Numbered from the stretch's first letter, positions 17,327 to 26,281 are shown. The stretch: 64,000 nt of DNA from Shewanella litorisediminis (GCF_016834455.1 NZ_CP069213.1:3387501-3451500); one strand, 5' to 3'. The notes: generated by a model not told the origin, from the letters alone. A program made the numbers and translations.

Positions 17327-19954
17327 GTGAAGTTTTTAAGCCAAGCCTGGGTGGCCGTTGCCGCTATCACCCTGGTGTCCTGCGCCTCCACCGACAAAAC
17401 CCATCCGCTCACGCGGGATAACACGCCGTATATCAGCGCCGAACAGGCAGCAGATCGCAGCCAACGTGTCAGTAACGTGCATTATGAGCTGGACTTCAAG
17501 CTCAGTGGCAGTGCCGAGTTCAGCGCCACCAGCAAGGTACGTTTTCAGCTCAGCGATACCCTCTCACCGCTGACACTGGACCTGAACAAGGCCCGCATTA
17601 CCGAGCTGTTGATTAACGGCACCAAGGTGTACCCCAATTACAATGGCAGCTACCTGACATTAAACCCCAGGCTGCTGGTGAGCGGCGAAAACCTGGTGCA
17701 GGTGAGCTTTGTCCGCCCCCACAGCACCAATGGTGAAGGACTTCACCGCTTTGAAGACCCGGTCGATGGCCGTGTCTATCTTTACTCCCATTTTGAACCC
17801 GCGGCCGCCCAGCAAATGTTTGCGGTGTTCGACCAGCCGGATCTCAAAGCCAGCTACAAGGTGAAGGTAACCGCCCCCGCCGACTGGCACGTTGTTACCA
17901 CCACGCGGGAGAGCAGCATCAATGCCGAAGGCGATATGCGCGTGTGGGACTTCCCCGAAACCCCATTGCTGAGCCCCTATAACTTCTCGCTCCATGCCGG
18001 ACCCTATCAGGTGTGGCAGAGCAGCGACGCCCGCTACCCCATGCGTCTCTTCGCCCGCCAGTCCATTGCCGACAAGGTTACCCCCGAGGACTGGTTCCGT
18101 TACACCGCCCTGGGCCTTGAGTACTTTGAGCAGTATTTTGGCATCCCCTACCCCTTTAAAAAGTACGACCAGCTGCTGGTGCCGGACTTCCTCTACGGCG
18201 CCATGGAAAACGCCGCCGCCATTACCTTCTCCGAGTCATCTTTTGTCTCCAGCGGTGAGATGAGCCTGGCCCAGAAGCAGTCGCTGGCGGGGGTTATCAT
18301 GCACGAGATGGCGCACCAGTGGTTTGGCGATCTGGTGACCATGAAGTGGTGGAACGGCCTGTGGCTTAACGAGAGTTTTGCCTCCCTGATGGGCACCATG
18401 GCACTGGCGAAAATACCTGAGTTTTCCCATGCCTGGCAGAGCTTTTATGCCGGTGGCAAGCAGCGGGCCTATACCCTCGACAGCCTGGTAACCACCCACC
18501 CCATCGAGGTGCCTGTGCCCACATCGGGCAATGCCTTCGACAATATCGATGCCATCACCTACCAAAAAGGGGCCGCAAGCCTGCGTCAGCTGAGCATTCT
18601 GCTGGGTGAAGAACCCTTCAGGCGCGGCGTATCGGCGTACCTCAAACAGTACAGTTACCGCAACGCCACCCTGGATGACTTTATCGGCAGTCTGGCACAG
18701 GCCGCCGGCCGGGATTTAACCCAGTGGACCCGGGATTGGCTCTACCAGCCCGGGGTAAACAGTATCGAAGCCGAGTTCAGCTGCGAGGGCGGGCAAATCA
18801 GCCACTTCGCCCTGCGCCAGAGTGCGCCGGCCGAATATCCGGTACTGAGGGAGCAAAAAGTACAGGTGGCGCTGTTCGATGCCGACCGCCACGGGCTGCA
18901 CCGCGACCGGGTGGTGAACGTCATCTTCAAGGGAGAGCGCACCGAGGTGCCCGCCCTTGTCGGTCGCCATTGCCCCAAACTGGTGTACCCCAACTATCAG
19001 GACTGGGGCTATGTGAAGGTGAATCTGGATCCCCGCTCCTTCGACACCGCCCGCAGCCAGCTGTCGCGCACCGAAGACCCCCTGCTCAGGGCCATGCTGT
19101 GGCAAAGCCTGTGGGACAGCGTGACCGATGGCAAACTGCCGCTGCAGGACTTTTTGGCCACGGCGCTCATCAACGCGCCCCAGGAAAAAGACCTGCAACT
19201 GAGCACCCAGATCATCGGCAAGCTGCAGTCCAGCGCCTTTTACCTGCAAAGCGCCAACAAAGGCAGGGGCAGTTTTGCCGACAAGGGCCTGCGTGCCCTG
19301 TCGCAAATGAGCCTGCGCCGCGCCATGGAAAGCCGTGGCGACAAAGAGCTGCAGGGCCGTTGGTTTGATGCCTATATCAGCCTGGCCTACGGCGGCGAAG
19401 CCATTGATCATTTGAATGATTTGCTCGATGGTGCCAGCAGGGTGCAGGGGCTGGAGATAGATCAGGACAGACGCTGGGACATCATAGCCCGCTTAAACCG
19501 CCTCGATGCCCTGGGCGCCGAGCGCCGGGTGCGTGAAGAGCTGATAAAAGACAACAGCGACAGCGGCCAGAAATCCGCTATCCGCGCCCGGGTACAACGC
19601 CCCGATGGCAGCATCAAGCGCCAGTGGCTGAGTAAAATCGCCGCCGGCAGCGAGCCCTTCCCCAAACTGAGGGTGGCCATGGCGAACCTGTATCAGCCGG
19701 AGCAAGGCCTGCTTGCCAATGCCAGCAGCGACGAGCGCCTTGCCATGCTGCCAGAGCTGGATGCCAAGGGACCGGTGTTTGCCCGCTCGGCCGCCGCCCT
19801 CATCCCCGGAGATTGCAGCCAGCAGGGGGTGGATGTCCTGAGCCGTTACATCGACAGCAAGCCTGCCCTCTCCAGCGGTATGCACAGGGCGCTGTTGGAA
19901 GCACGGCAGATGCAGCAGCGCTGTGTGAAGGTGCTCTCGGCGCTGCCCAACTAA
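17327..19954 (+). CDS. M1-family aminopeptidase, lipoprotein (PepN-like)
   Basis: A 875-residue metallopeptidase starting with GTG after GAAGGAAG. The N terminus AVAAITLVSCAS is a lipoprotein signal with the acylated Cys near residue 19, so it should be membrane-anchored. YGAMENAAAITF (about 289-300) is the GxMEN exopeptidase motif. HEMAHQWFGD (about 326-335) plus NESFA (Glu about 349) is the HExxH-x18-E zinc site. The C-terminal helical domain is shorter than in E. coli PepN. It removes N-terminal residues from peptides, probably outside the cytoplasm. A strong terminator follows. Confidence 0.93.
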   Translation: MKFLSQAWVAVAAITLVSCASTDKTHPLTRDNTPYISAEQAADRSQRVSNVHYELDFKLSGSAEFSATSKVRFQLSDTLSPLTLDLNKARITELLINGTKVYPNYNGSYLTLNPRLLVSGENLVQVSFVRPHSTNGEGLHRFEDPVDGRVYLYSHFEPAAAQQMFAVFDQPDLKASYKVKVTAPADWHVVTTTRESSINAEGDMRVWDFPETPLLSPYNFSLHAGPYQVWQSSDARYPMRLFARQSIADKVTPEDWFRYTALGLEYFEQYFGIPYPFKKYDQLLVPDFLYGAMENAAAITFSESSFVSSGEMSLAQKQSLAGVIMHEMAHQWFGDLVTMKWWNGLWLNESFASLMGTMALAKIPEFSHAWQSFYAGGKQRAYTLDSLVTTHPIEVPVPTSGNAFDNIDAITYQKGAASLRQLSILLGEEPFRRGVSAYLKQYSYRNATLDDFIGSLAQAAGRDLTQWTRDWLYQPGVNSIEAEFSCEGGQISHFALRQSAPAEYPVLREQKVQVALFDADRHGLHRDRVVNVIFKGERTEVPALVGRHCPKLVYPNYQDWGYVKVNLDPRSFDTARSQLSRTEDPLLRAMLWQSLWDSVTDGKLPLQDFLATALINAPQEKDLQLSTQIIGKLQSSAFYLQSANKGRGSFADKGLRALSQMSLRRAMESRGDKELQGRWFDAYISLAYGGEAIDHLNDLLDGASRVQGLEIDQDRRWDIIARLNRLDALGAERRVREELIKDNSDSGQKSAIRARVQRPDGSIKRQWLSKIAAGSEPFPKLRVAMANLYQPEQGLLANASSDERLAMLPELDAKGPVFARSAAALIPGDCSQQGVDVLSRYIDSKPALSSGMHRALLEARQMQQRCVKVLSALPN

Positions 19955-20006
19955 AGAAGCTAATTAACGCCGCTGACCGAATCGGCCAACCGCCACCATT
20001 CAGGCA

Positions 20007-20039
20007 CAAAAAAGCCTTCGCATTGCGAAGGCTTTTTGT
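20007..20039 (+). terminator. Terminator after the M1 aminopeptidase gene
   Basis: AAGCCTTCGC-ATT-GCGAAGGCTT hairpin followed by TTTTTG. A-rich flank on the other side means it can also work on the minus strand, for the cassette island. Confidence 0.92.
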
Positions 20040-20379
20040 TTGCCGCGGTTCGTAAAACCTATGCCGCCTGAGAAACTTTCCCATTCTCTAATAACGGATG
20101 GTTGTTAATGTATTCAGAAACCTTTGATTTCATCGTTTCAAAAGAATGACCTTTCCTCGAGGGCGTTGAGCGGTCACATCCGCGCTTCTGGACTGAGGCC
20201 AGGCTACAGCGGCGAACACAAGTAATGCGAATAACCAAACTCACGGCCACACCATCAACAAGAGTGCAAGGTCAACCGCCGACACTTACTCGCCAAAGCC
20301 CGTCTGCCAGAGTGTCCTTACCGGAGATTTTTTGGGTCTCCGGTAAGGACACTATTATCCATTTGACAGAGGGAATCAT
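20040..20379. other. Cassette-island end, no confident gene
   Basis: A 63-codon minus-strand frame (20059-20250) ends in KSKVSEYINNHPLLENGKV but has no recognisable domain. It could be a remnant or the tail of a third cassette. The stretch also holds a perfect 17-bp inverted repeat, listed separately. I see nothing else supportable. Confidence 0.4.
20311..20353. repeat. Perfect 17-bp inverted repeat (hairpin)
   Basis: AGTGTCCTTACCGGAGA and its exact reverse complement flank a 9-base loop (TTTTTTGGG). This is too long and loop-structured for a simple operator and lacks the usual terminator tail. It could be a REP-like or transposon-end hairpin. Confidence 0.9.
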
Positions 20380-20461
20380 ATCAACGCCGTGGTTTGGGGC
20401 CGGAGTGGAGCGCCAGCGGAATGGAGGTCCCAGCCGCAGGCGACAACACCACCTTGTTATG
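20380..20461 (-). repeat. attC-like recombination site 2
   Basis: Read on the minus strand, it begins ATAACAAGGTGGT directly after the stop of the HEPN-like gene and ends ACCACGGCGTTGA. The outer arms pair imperfectly (AAC-GTGGT against ACCAC-GTT) around a roughly 50-base centre. The position directly 3' of a gene and the AAC/GTT ends fit an integron attC. R' is close to but not the exact GTTRRRY consensus. Confidence 0.65.
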
Positions 20462-20624
20462 TTTATTTGTGTAACTTTTCAACAACATCCCACACTACCT
20501 GCCTCATTTCCTCTGAAAAGTAGACTATGTCGTTGTCATAGCGACCTCGTGATCCACTTTCAAATCTATATCTACCGTCAACAAAATCTTCTTTATACCG
20601 ATCTAGGCTACTCTCCAGATCTCG

Positions 20625-20634
20625 CTCAGGATAC
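20625..20634. repeat. ISAs1 copy 2 target-site duplication, left
   Basis: CTCAGGATAC, repeated exactly at 21838-21847. Confidence 0.95.
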
Positions 20635-21837
20635 CAGGGCGGGATTCCACTTTGTGCATAATTTAGCCAAAGAGCAGCTCTGAACGAAATACAGGGCTCC
20701 AAGCTGCACGCCGGCGCTTACCTGCAAGGCTGTCTTTCTTGCCATTGTGCTGTTTTATTGCACTTAGTGCCGCACGGTTGAATAGGGCCAAATGTTTAGC
20801 ACCCTCTGGATCTGACACTTTCAAAGCATCCTCGCGAAAAACAACGTCCAGCACCCAGTGCAGTTGGTTCTCAACGGCCCAGTGGTCGCGGATTGTGCGA
20901 GCTGCTTCCTCAGCGTCCACTGGCAGGGAGCTGACGTACCAACGTGACGAACATGATGTGCTACCATTAACAGTCCGCTCGCTGGCGACCTCTATCAGTG
21001 ACTTTATATGGGGCCATTTCTTTTTCAGGTCTGGTGACAACTCGGCTTCAGTTTGCATCACGGTCCTGCACTCCTTGCGGCCATGACCGGTGTTGGACTG
21101 TTCATACGTTTCCAGTTCCTTTGAGTCATAAAGGTTACGGAATGACGCCTGCACTTCCTCAAGCAGCGCTTTTTGATTGGACTTCACCTGGATCACGAAA
21201 TCGCCTTTGCGCTGTGTAATTGTGCTCATGGTGGCGACCTGGCAGTGCAACGCGTCGAGCGTGACAATTGCGTTATCCAGTGCCAAGGCATCAATCACGT
21301 TTCGGGCAATCTCGGCTTCTTTGCCTTTGGTATTCGAACTGTCCTGATAAAGCGTGACACCGTTGCTGACATCGAACGCACTGACGACATGAAGTGCATT
21401 TTTAACGTCGTCACTCCACGCACCGCGCATCGTTTTACCGTCAAGAGCGATGACCGACTTACCTTCGCTCTGCCGTTTCTCGTTGATCCAGCTGAACACC
21501 GTTTGCAGCAGAAGCTCACTATCCAAGGCTTTGATAATGTTGGCGATACAGTGTCGTCTGGGGATACCATACTCAAACTGGCGGTACTGCCGTAACCAGT
21601 CGAGTTGTTCTTCACCGAACTCCTGGATCGACTTCCAGCCGGTTGCACCGCTGAGTACGGCAGAGAGTGTCAGGAAGACTACGTCAACCAAGTTGTGTTT
21701 AAGATTGATTTCCTTACGAGGATCGGGCAGTGTTTCAAGGTGTTCCAAAAGATTCATGTCTGTCAGCTGGTTATGACTAATGCTGATCTGATCATAAGGC
21801 TGTGTAAAAGTTCAACTCAAAGTGGGATCCTGCCCTG
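20635..21837 (-). mobile_element. ISAs1-family insertion sequence, copy 2, complete
   Basis: A 1203-bp element with the same ends as the copy at 3713-4915, but inverted. It is flanked by the 10-bp duplication CTCAGGATAC. It sits inside the HEPN-like cassette gene. Both copies have the same length and identical transposases, so they are recent relatives. Together they form a pair of inverted repeats about 15.7 kb apart. Confidence 0.97.
20663..21757 (-). CDS. ISAs1 family transposase (copy 2)
   Basis: A 364-residue transposase identical in sequence to the product at 3793-4887. It has the same DDE-type motifs (ALDGKTMRGA, LDALHCQ, WAVENQLHWVLDVVF) and an intact frame. It is transcribed in the same direction as the gene it interrupts. 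Confidence 0.97.
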   Translation of the reverse strand: MNLLEHLETLPDPRKEINLKHNLVDVVFLTLSAVLSGATGWKSIQEFGEEQLDWLRQYRQFEYGIPRRHCIANIIKALDSELLLQTVFSWINEKRQSEGKSVIALDGKTMRGAWSDDVKNALHVVSAFDVSNGVTLYQDSSNTKGKEAEIARNVIDALALDNAIVTLDALHCQVATMSTITQRKGDFVIQVKSNQKALLEEVQASFRNLYDSKELETYEQSNTGHGRKECRTVMQTEAELSPDLKKKWPHIKSLIEVASERTVNGSTSCSSRWYVSSLPVDAEEAARTIRDHWAVENQLHWVLDVVFREDALKVSDPEGAKHLALFNRAALSAIKQHNGKKDSLAGKRRRAAWSPVFRSELLFG

Positions 21838-21847
21838 CTCAGGATAC
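21838..21847. repeat. ISAs1 copy 2 target-site duplication, right
   Basis: CTCAGGATAC, identical to 20625-20634. Confidence 0.95.
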
Positions 21848-22178
21848 AGCTTGGCATAGGATGCTTTTAGCTCAGATTGCATCAAAGGATCTATTTTTTG
21901 GTAAAGCTTTGGGAGATTATGACCAAAGGTTACATCACTGGTCTGTTGATAAATACCACCAACTCCAATTGGCGTGAGATTATCTTTGGACAAGAAGCTT
22001 TTTAAATAAATTTCTAATGCTATGGCAGCATTTATACCTGCAACCCACCCATACCCCGGAGCACTACCTTTTTCCAACGATTTCTCATTTAACAGAGAGG
22101 CCGATATTTGGTAGTCGTTTGCGACGTTCCAAACTTTTATATCTGGAAGTTGAAAAGGGGGCATGATCTCTCCTTAAA

Positions 22179-22224
22179 CATAACGCCGCATTCAGCGGCT
22201 TGTCCGCTGCAATGCCTTGTTAGC
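22179..22224 (-). repeat. attC-like recombination site 1
   Basis: On the minus strand it starts GCTAACAAGGCATTGCAGCGG and ends CCGCTGAATGCGGCGTTATG. The arms GGCATTgCAGCGG and CCGCTGAATGCggC pair with a small unpaired base, the extrahelical-base feature of folded attC strands. It is compact (46 bp). It overlaps the last ten codons of the upstream gene and lies 15 bases before the next gene, as expected at a cassette junction. Confidence 0.78.
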
Positions 22225-22905
22225 TGTGGCTGATGATGCTCTATTGATTAAATACTCCCTGATCAATACTAGCTCATTCACCTGAAGTATTTCTCTGACT
22301 CTATTTTTAACTTCAACTACGGTGGCATCTTCATCTTTTACTTTTACGTCTCCAATTCCCATTAAATTGCTGAAGACGTCATACATTTCTTCTAGAGCCT
22401 TGGTTCTTGCCCCATCTCTATTCTCTTCACCTGAGAGCGCAGATACTAGACCTGAATTTGCACCAATTTTCCTAACCGCTTTCTCAAAAGGCATGAGCTT
22501 TTCATCCATCTCTGGCGTAATCCAAGCCGTGTATTCAATCCTTAAAGTGTAAAGATTTCCTGCGTGTTTCAATGCTTCTCTTGTTGGGCCTTCTCTGGTC
22601 AGGGTTACAACAGTTTGGTGAACTTCTGCCAAATACCGCTCGCAAAACTCTACATGCTTATCAAATACTGAATTGGCCATGTGCGAAGTCGCGCCTAAGT
22701 TAAATAGTTGCTGCCCTTGTTGGATCTCAAGATTTCTTTGATGTGCAGCGTGATCTCGAATTAACTGAAAAAGCGCAGCAGCCAATCCGGCAACACCAGG
22801 TAATGAAGCAATACCTTTGTACACATCATTTATTGGGGCGAAGAATGTAATACCTAAGGAAACTCCAACAACAATAGCTATACCGAACCAAAAAACTTTA
22901 CTCAA
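22192..22905 (-). CDS. Cassette-encoded membrane protein of unknown function
   Basis: A 237-residue protein if started at TTG 22905, where AAAGGAG stands upstream; an ATG at 22932 would add nine residues. Two hydrophobic segments (about residues 3-25 and 33-50) precede a soluble, helical, charged domain with a possible coiled coil (about 55-110). I recognise no family. The C terminus ANKALQRTSR is translated from the attC-like site itself, a typical trait of integron cassettes. Base composition is more AT-rich than in the surrounding core genes, supporting transfer. Confidence 0.68.
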   Translation of the reverse strand: MSKVFWFGIAIVVGVSLGITFFAPINDVYKGIASLPGVAGLAAALFQLIRDHAAHQRNLEIQQGQQLFNLGATSHMANSVFDKHVEFCERYLAEVHQTVVTLTREGPTREALKHAGNLYTLRIEYTAWITPEMDEKLMPFEKAVRKIGANSGLVSALSGEENRDGARTKALEEMYDVFSNLMGIGDVKVKDEDATVVEVKNRVREILQVNELVLIREYLINRASSATANKALQRTSR

Positions 22906-22932
22906 GCTCCACACTCCTTTTACAGCTAACAT

Positions 22933-23415
22933 TTGTATAGTGAGACGACTCGTTTATCACCTCAGACCAGTGAAAAACGTGCCGGTGAATGTTCAATGGA
23001 CTGAATCACTTAGCTGATATCGTCCAGATAAGTTGCCAGTGCAAACCGTGCCGGCACGGTTTCTCGCCTGTTATCTGCCCCGTCTATTTCGCAAGCAACT
23101 GTTTTTGAATGGCAAACACCCATCACAGAGAAGCAAAGCGTGCCTGATTAGCATATTCACCCAGCTTACTGACAAGGGCAAAGCCCGGCTTACAGGCAGG
23201 GGCAGCGAAGCGCCTTTCTGCTGATGGAATAAACCCTAATTGGAGGGACGTGAGCGGTGAAGTGCATTCCAGGCAATGCCTTTGAACATGGCTACCGCAT
23301 GGGCTGGAGTAAAATGCTGCGTCCCTGAGAAGTGTTTTTGATCCATCAAATCAGCATCTTGGCATAGGTTTATCCGCCGGGGCAAGTGTGGGAACCGAAT
23401 TCGCCTTATGCCACA
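22933..23415. other. Island flank without a confident gene
   Basis: Short frames on both strands lack ribosome sites and known domains. GTTAGCTG at about 22925-22932 (minus strand) could be the junction where the first cassette was joined, but no attI or integrase is visible. A 20-bp palindrome lies at 23043-23062. The region from 23226 on looks like ordinary 3' flank of the phosphoribosyltransferase gene. Confidence 0.4.
23043..23062. repeat. Perfect 20-bp palindrome
   Basis: AAACCGTGCCGGCACGGTTT is fully self-complementary with no loop. It could be a protein-binding site or a recombination scar; no gene start is nearby. Confidence 0.85.
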
Positions 23416-23452
23416 AAAAAAGCCGTGCCTGCTTATCAGCAGCACGGCTTTT
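23416..23452 (-). terminator. Terminator of the phosphoribosyltransferase gene
   Basis: AAAAAGCCGTGC pairs with GCACGGCTTTTT around an 11-13 base loop; runs of A and T on both sides. Confidence 0.88.
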
Positions 23453-23530
23453 TACCAATCCACGTAGGAATACAGGTCTTAGTTCACGGGCTTACATCAC
23501 GGGCTTATGTAACAAGCTTATGCAACAGGC

Positions 23531-24097
23531 TTAGATAAACAGCTCGGCGATGTTTTTAAGGTCACCCTTGCCGCTCGCAATCTCATCCGGGGTCAGGCCC
23601 GAGACTTCGTGAGGGAACACCAGCCAGTCTTCGGATGAATGGATGTAGTAATCCGGCTTTAAGGGCACGGCGGTGTTTTTGGGCTTGTAGTATGGGCAGG
23701 CAATGCGGATATCACGCGGCATGTTAAGGCGCATCAGCTGTGACAGTTTTTCTTTCAGGGCATGGATGCTGCGCCCTGAGTCGAATACGTCGTCCACAAT
23801 CAGCAGGCTGTCGTCGGCGTTGCAGTTTTCGATGATGTAATGCAGGCCGTGAACCTTGATTTCCTTGCTCTGCTTGTCGGTACCAATGCCATAGTAAGAA
23901 GAGGTACGCACGGCGATATGGTCGGTATCGACCTTTTTGAAATCGAAGTATTCCTGCACCGCAATCCCTATGGGTGCACCACCACGCCAGATCCCCACAA
24001 TAAACTGTGGACGAAAGCCGCTTTCATACACCTGGGCCGCTAGGCGAAATGAATCTTCCAGCAGCTGCTGTGCCGTAATGTAATGTTTGTCTGACAT
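23531..24097 (-). CDS. Purine-type phosphoribosyltransferase
   Basis: A 188-residue cytosolic enzyme of the type I PRTase fold. LLIVDDVFDSGRSIHAL (about residues 98-114) is the PRPP-binding motif, and FIVGIWRGGAPIGIAVQEYF (about 31-50) is the upstream phosphate/pyrophosphate loop. It resembles hypoxanthine/xanthine-guanine salvage enzymes that join a purine base to PRPP. The exact base cannot be assigned. It stands as a single gene between two terminators. Confidence 0.85.
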   Translation of the reverse strand: MSDKHYITAQQLLEDSFRLAAQVYESGFRPQFIVGIWRGGAPIGIAVQEYFDFKKVDTDHIAVRTSSYYGIGTDKQSKEIKVHGLHYIIENCNADDSLLIVDDVFDSGRSIHALKEKLSQLMRLNMPRDIRIACPYYKPKNTAVPLKPDYYIHSSEDWLVFPHEVSGLTPDEIASGKGDLKNIAELFI

Positions 24098-24255
24098 AGA
24101 AGCGTCCCCATCATCCTATTGCTGTTTTTTTGGTAATTCGCGGATGAGGCCCAAACCCGGTATCCGCCATGATTTGGGCGCGCATTTTACACAAATTTTT
24201 GCCCCGTGACTGCTGCAAGCATAACAAGCCCGAGAAATTCCTCCACTGGCCATAA

Positions 24256-24283
24256 AAAAATCCACCCAATTGGGTGGATTTTT
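24256..24283. terminator. Terminator after the PhoD gene
   Basis: ATCCACCC-AATT-GGGTGGAT with A-run and T-run on either side. It lies just 3' of the minus-strand phosphatase gene. Confidence 0.9.
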
Positions 24284-24312
24284 AGCACTGTGCTTTTTTA
24301 GCGGGTAGCGGA

Positions 24313-26082
24313 TTAAACCACGGCCTCAATCACATGGCTGCCTGCCAGTGTACGGGCGCTGTAACCACGGGAGCTTGCCTCGGTGAAGTCTTTCTCCAGA
24401 ATGGACGAGACATAAATCCAGTCGCTGCGAACCTCGTCCGGGGTGAAGGTCAGCACCATAAAGCCCCTGTCCTTGAGGTTGGCGTACTTGAGACCATCCA
24501 CCAGCCCCACCACGGCCGCTTCGGTGGCCGGAATTTGTTCGGCCGGCAATTGCAGGTAGTACTCAAGCCCCGGCGACGACACTGAGCTGGTCGCAAACTC
24601 CACGCCAACGGCGGCGCCGTTCACGTCCTTGAGTTCGTTGGCCCAGGCGTTGTGGGTATCACCGGCCAGCACCACCAGGTTGGCATTCACCGACTTGGCG
24701 GTGCCCAGAATCACTTCACGCTCGTAGGCGTAACCGTCCCAGGCATCCAGGTTGTAAGGAATGGATGGCAGTTGCAGCAGGGCTATCACTTCCGGCGTCA
24801 GCTTGTGCTGGTTGGCCGCAAGATACATAAGCTCTTCCTGAGTCAGGGTAGGGTCGCCCGCCTGAGCACGGGCGGCGAGCTGCGCAAGGCCAGCGAGCTC
24901 GGCAAACTGAGGTATAGACAGCTGCTGGGTGGCAATGGCCGCAGGCAGCAACATCTTGCCCATCAATACCTGTTGACCCAGTACCTGCCATTTGGCTTCG
25001 TTTGCCAGTAACTTGCTTTGCAGCCACAGCAGCTGCAGCGCGCCCAGCATGGTACGGCTGGTGCTGGTAACATCGGCCATAAAGCTGGTGCCGTCGAAGG
25101 CGCCGGTGGCGGGGTCTAAGTAGGTTTCAAACTGCAGCTGCTCATCACGGCCAATCAAACGGGTGTCCAGCATGTGCAGGTCAACCAAATCGCCAAAGGC
25201 AAAGCTTCTGAAGATTTCTTCGTGGTTGCCTTCGCGCCATGGGCGGATGGGCAGCCACTCAAAGTAGGCCTGCAGCGCCGCCTGCTTACGGGCCTCAAAG
25301 TCGCCCTCGCCTTCGTTGTGGTTTTCAGCGCCATCACGCCAGGCATCGTTGCAGACCTCATGGTCATCCCACACTGTGATAAAGGGCACCAGGGCATGGA
25401 GCTTTTGCAGGCTGGCATCGCCGCGGTACTGGGCGTAGCGGGTGCGGTAGTCATTCAGGCTAAGGAGTTCATGGGCCGGCAATACCTCACGGCCAAGGGC
25501 GGCGGCGTTTTCGCTGGCATAACCGCCACGGGGATATTCGTAGATGTAGTCGCCAAGATGCACCACGGCATCCAGCGAGCCCTGGGCCGCTGCCAGCTCG
25601 TACACGTTAAAGTAACCGGCCGGGAAGTTGGCGCAGCTCATTACCGCCAATTTCACCTGGGATACGGCGCCCTCCGGCAGGGTGCGGGTTTTGCCCACCG
25701 CCGAGGTTTTATCGCCGCACATAAAGCGGAAGTAATAGGTGCTGCCGGCAGCAAGGCCCATGGCATCCACCTTTACTGTGTAGTCCCTGTCTTTATTGGT
25801 CATGGTGCTGCCGTCTGTCACCAACTCGTTGAAGTCGGCATCTTTGGCCACCTGCCAGGACACACTGAGGTCGGCATCGCCCGTGGGGGTCACCCGGGTC
25901 CAGATGATCACAGCGTCATGGGCCGGGTCGCCACTGGCCACCCCGTGCATAAAGCTGACCGGCACAGATGGGGCATCATCATCGCTGCTGGAGCAGCCCA
26001 TCAGGCCATAGGAGACCACTGCGGCACCAACGCCTTTGGCCGACATGGCCAGGAAGTCACGACGTGAATAAGACCGTTTCAT
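24313..26082 (-). CDS. phoD: PhoD-like alkaline phosphatase, Tat-exported
   Basis: A 589-residue exported phosphodiesterase/phosphatase. YSRRDFLAMSAKG is a clear twin-arginine leader; GLMGCSS after it could be a lipobox. The N-terminal domain (about 40-140) is the Fn3-like PhoD_N with SFMHGVASGDPAHDAVIIWTRV. The metallophosphatase core shows HLGDYIYEY (about 170), TVWDDHEVCNDAW (about 240) and VVLAGDTHNAW (about 475), which bind the Fe/Ca centre in PhoD. It releases phosphate from monoesters or diesters outside the cytoplasm. I saw no Pho box upstream. Confidence 0.92.
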   Translation of the reverse strand: MKRSYSRRDFLAMSAKGVGAAVVSYGLMGCSSSDDDAPSVPVSFMHGVASGDPAHDAVIIWTRVTPTGDADLSVSWQVAKDADFNELVTDGSTMTNKDRDYTVKVDAMGLAAGSTYYFRFMCGDKTSAVGKTRTLPEGAVSQVKLAVMSCANFPAGYFNVYELAAAQGSLDAVVHLGDYIYEYPRGGYASENAAALGREVLPAHELLSLNDYRTRYAQYRGDASLQKLHALVPFITVWDDHEVCNDAWRDGAENHNEGEGDFEARKQAALQAYFEWLPIRPWREGNHEEIFRSFAFGDLVDLHMLDTRLIGRDEQLQFETYLDPATGAFDGTSFMADVTSTSRTMLGALQLLWLQSKLLANEAKWQVLGQQVLMGKMLLPAAIATQQLSIPQFAELAGLAQLAARAQAGDPTLTQEELMYLAANQHKLTPEVIALLQLPSIPYNLDAWDGYAYEREVILGTAKSVNANLVVLAGDTHNAWANELKDVNGAAVGVEFATSSVSSPGLEYYLQLPAEQIPATEAAVVGLVDGLKYANLKDRGFMVLTFTPDEVRSDWIYVSSILEKDFTEASSRGYSARTLAGSHVIEAVV

Positions 26083-26281
26083 TATTATTATTCCTTTGGT
26101 TATATGAGAGGTATGAGGTCCAATGAGTCTTAGTTTGCAACATTACTATTACACAAGCATGACGCCCTTGGTAGAGTTTTGCGGACTAGAACATTGAAAA
26201 ACAACCAGTTAAACAGGATGCTATACTCCTGCTGACCGGATCTGCAGTGGATTAACCGGAATCGAGCCCATGGAGGACGCT

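Larger units (their letters stand above)
20463..22164 (-). pseudogene. HEPN-like cassette gene split by ISAs1
   Basis: The gene begins at ATG 22164 and runs to residue 109 (AKLYPE), where ISAs1 copy 2 interrupts it. It resumes at 20634 and stops at 20463. Removing the element and one target copy restores an unbroken 162-codon frame reading AKLYPE-RDLESS. The N-terminal part has INAAIALEIYLKSFLS and then GHNLPKLYQKID, the pattern of small helical HEPN-type proteins. HEPN proteins often act as RNases in toxin or defence systems; that role is inference. Its start is about 19 bases from one attC-like site and its stop abuts another, so it is a gene cassette. Confidence 0.75.
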
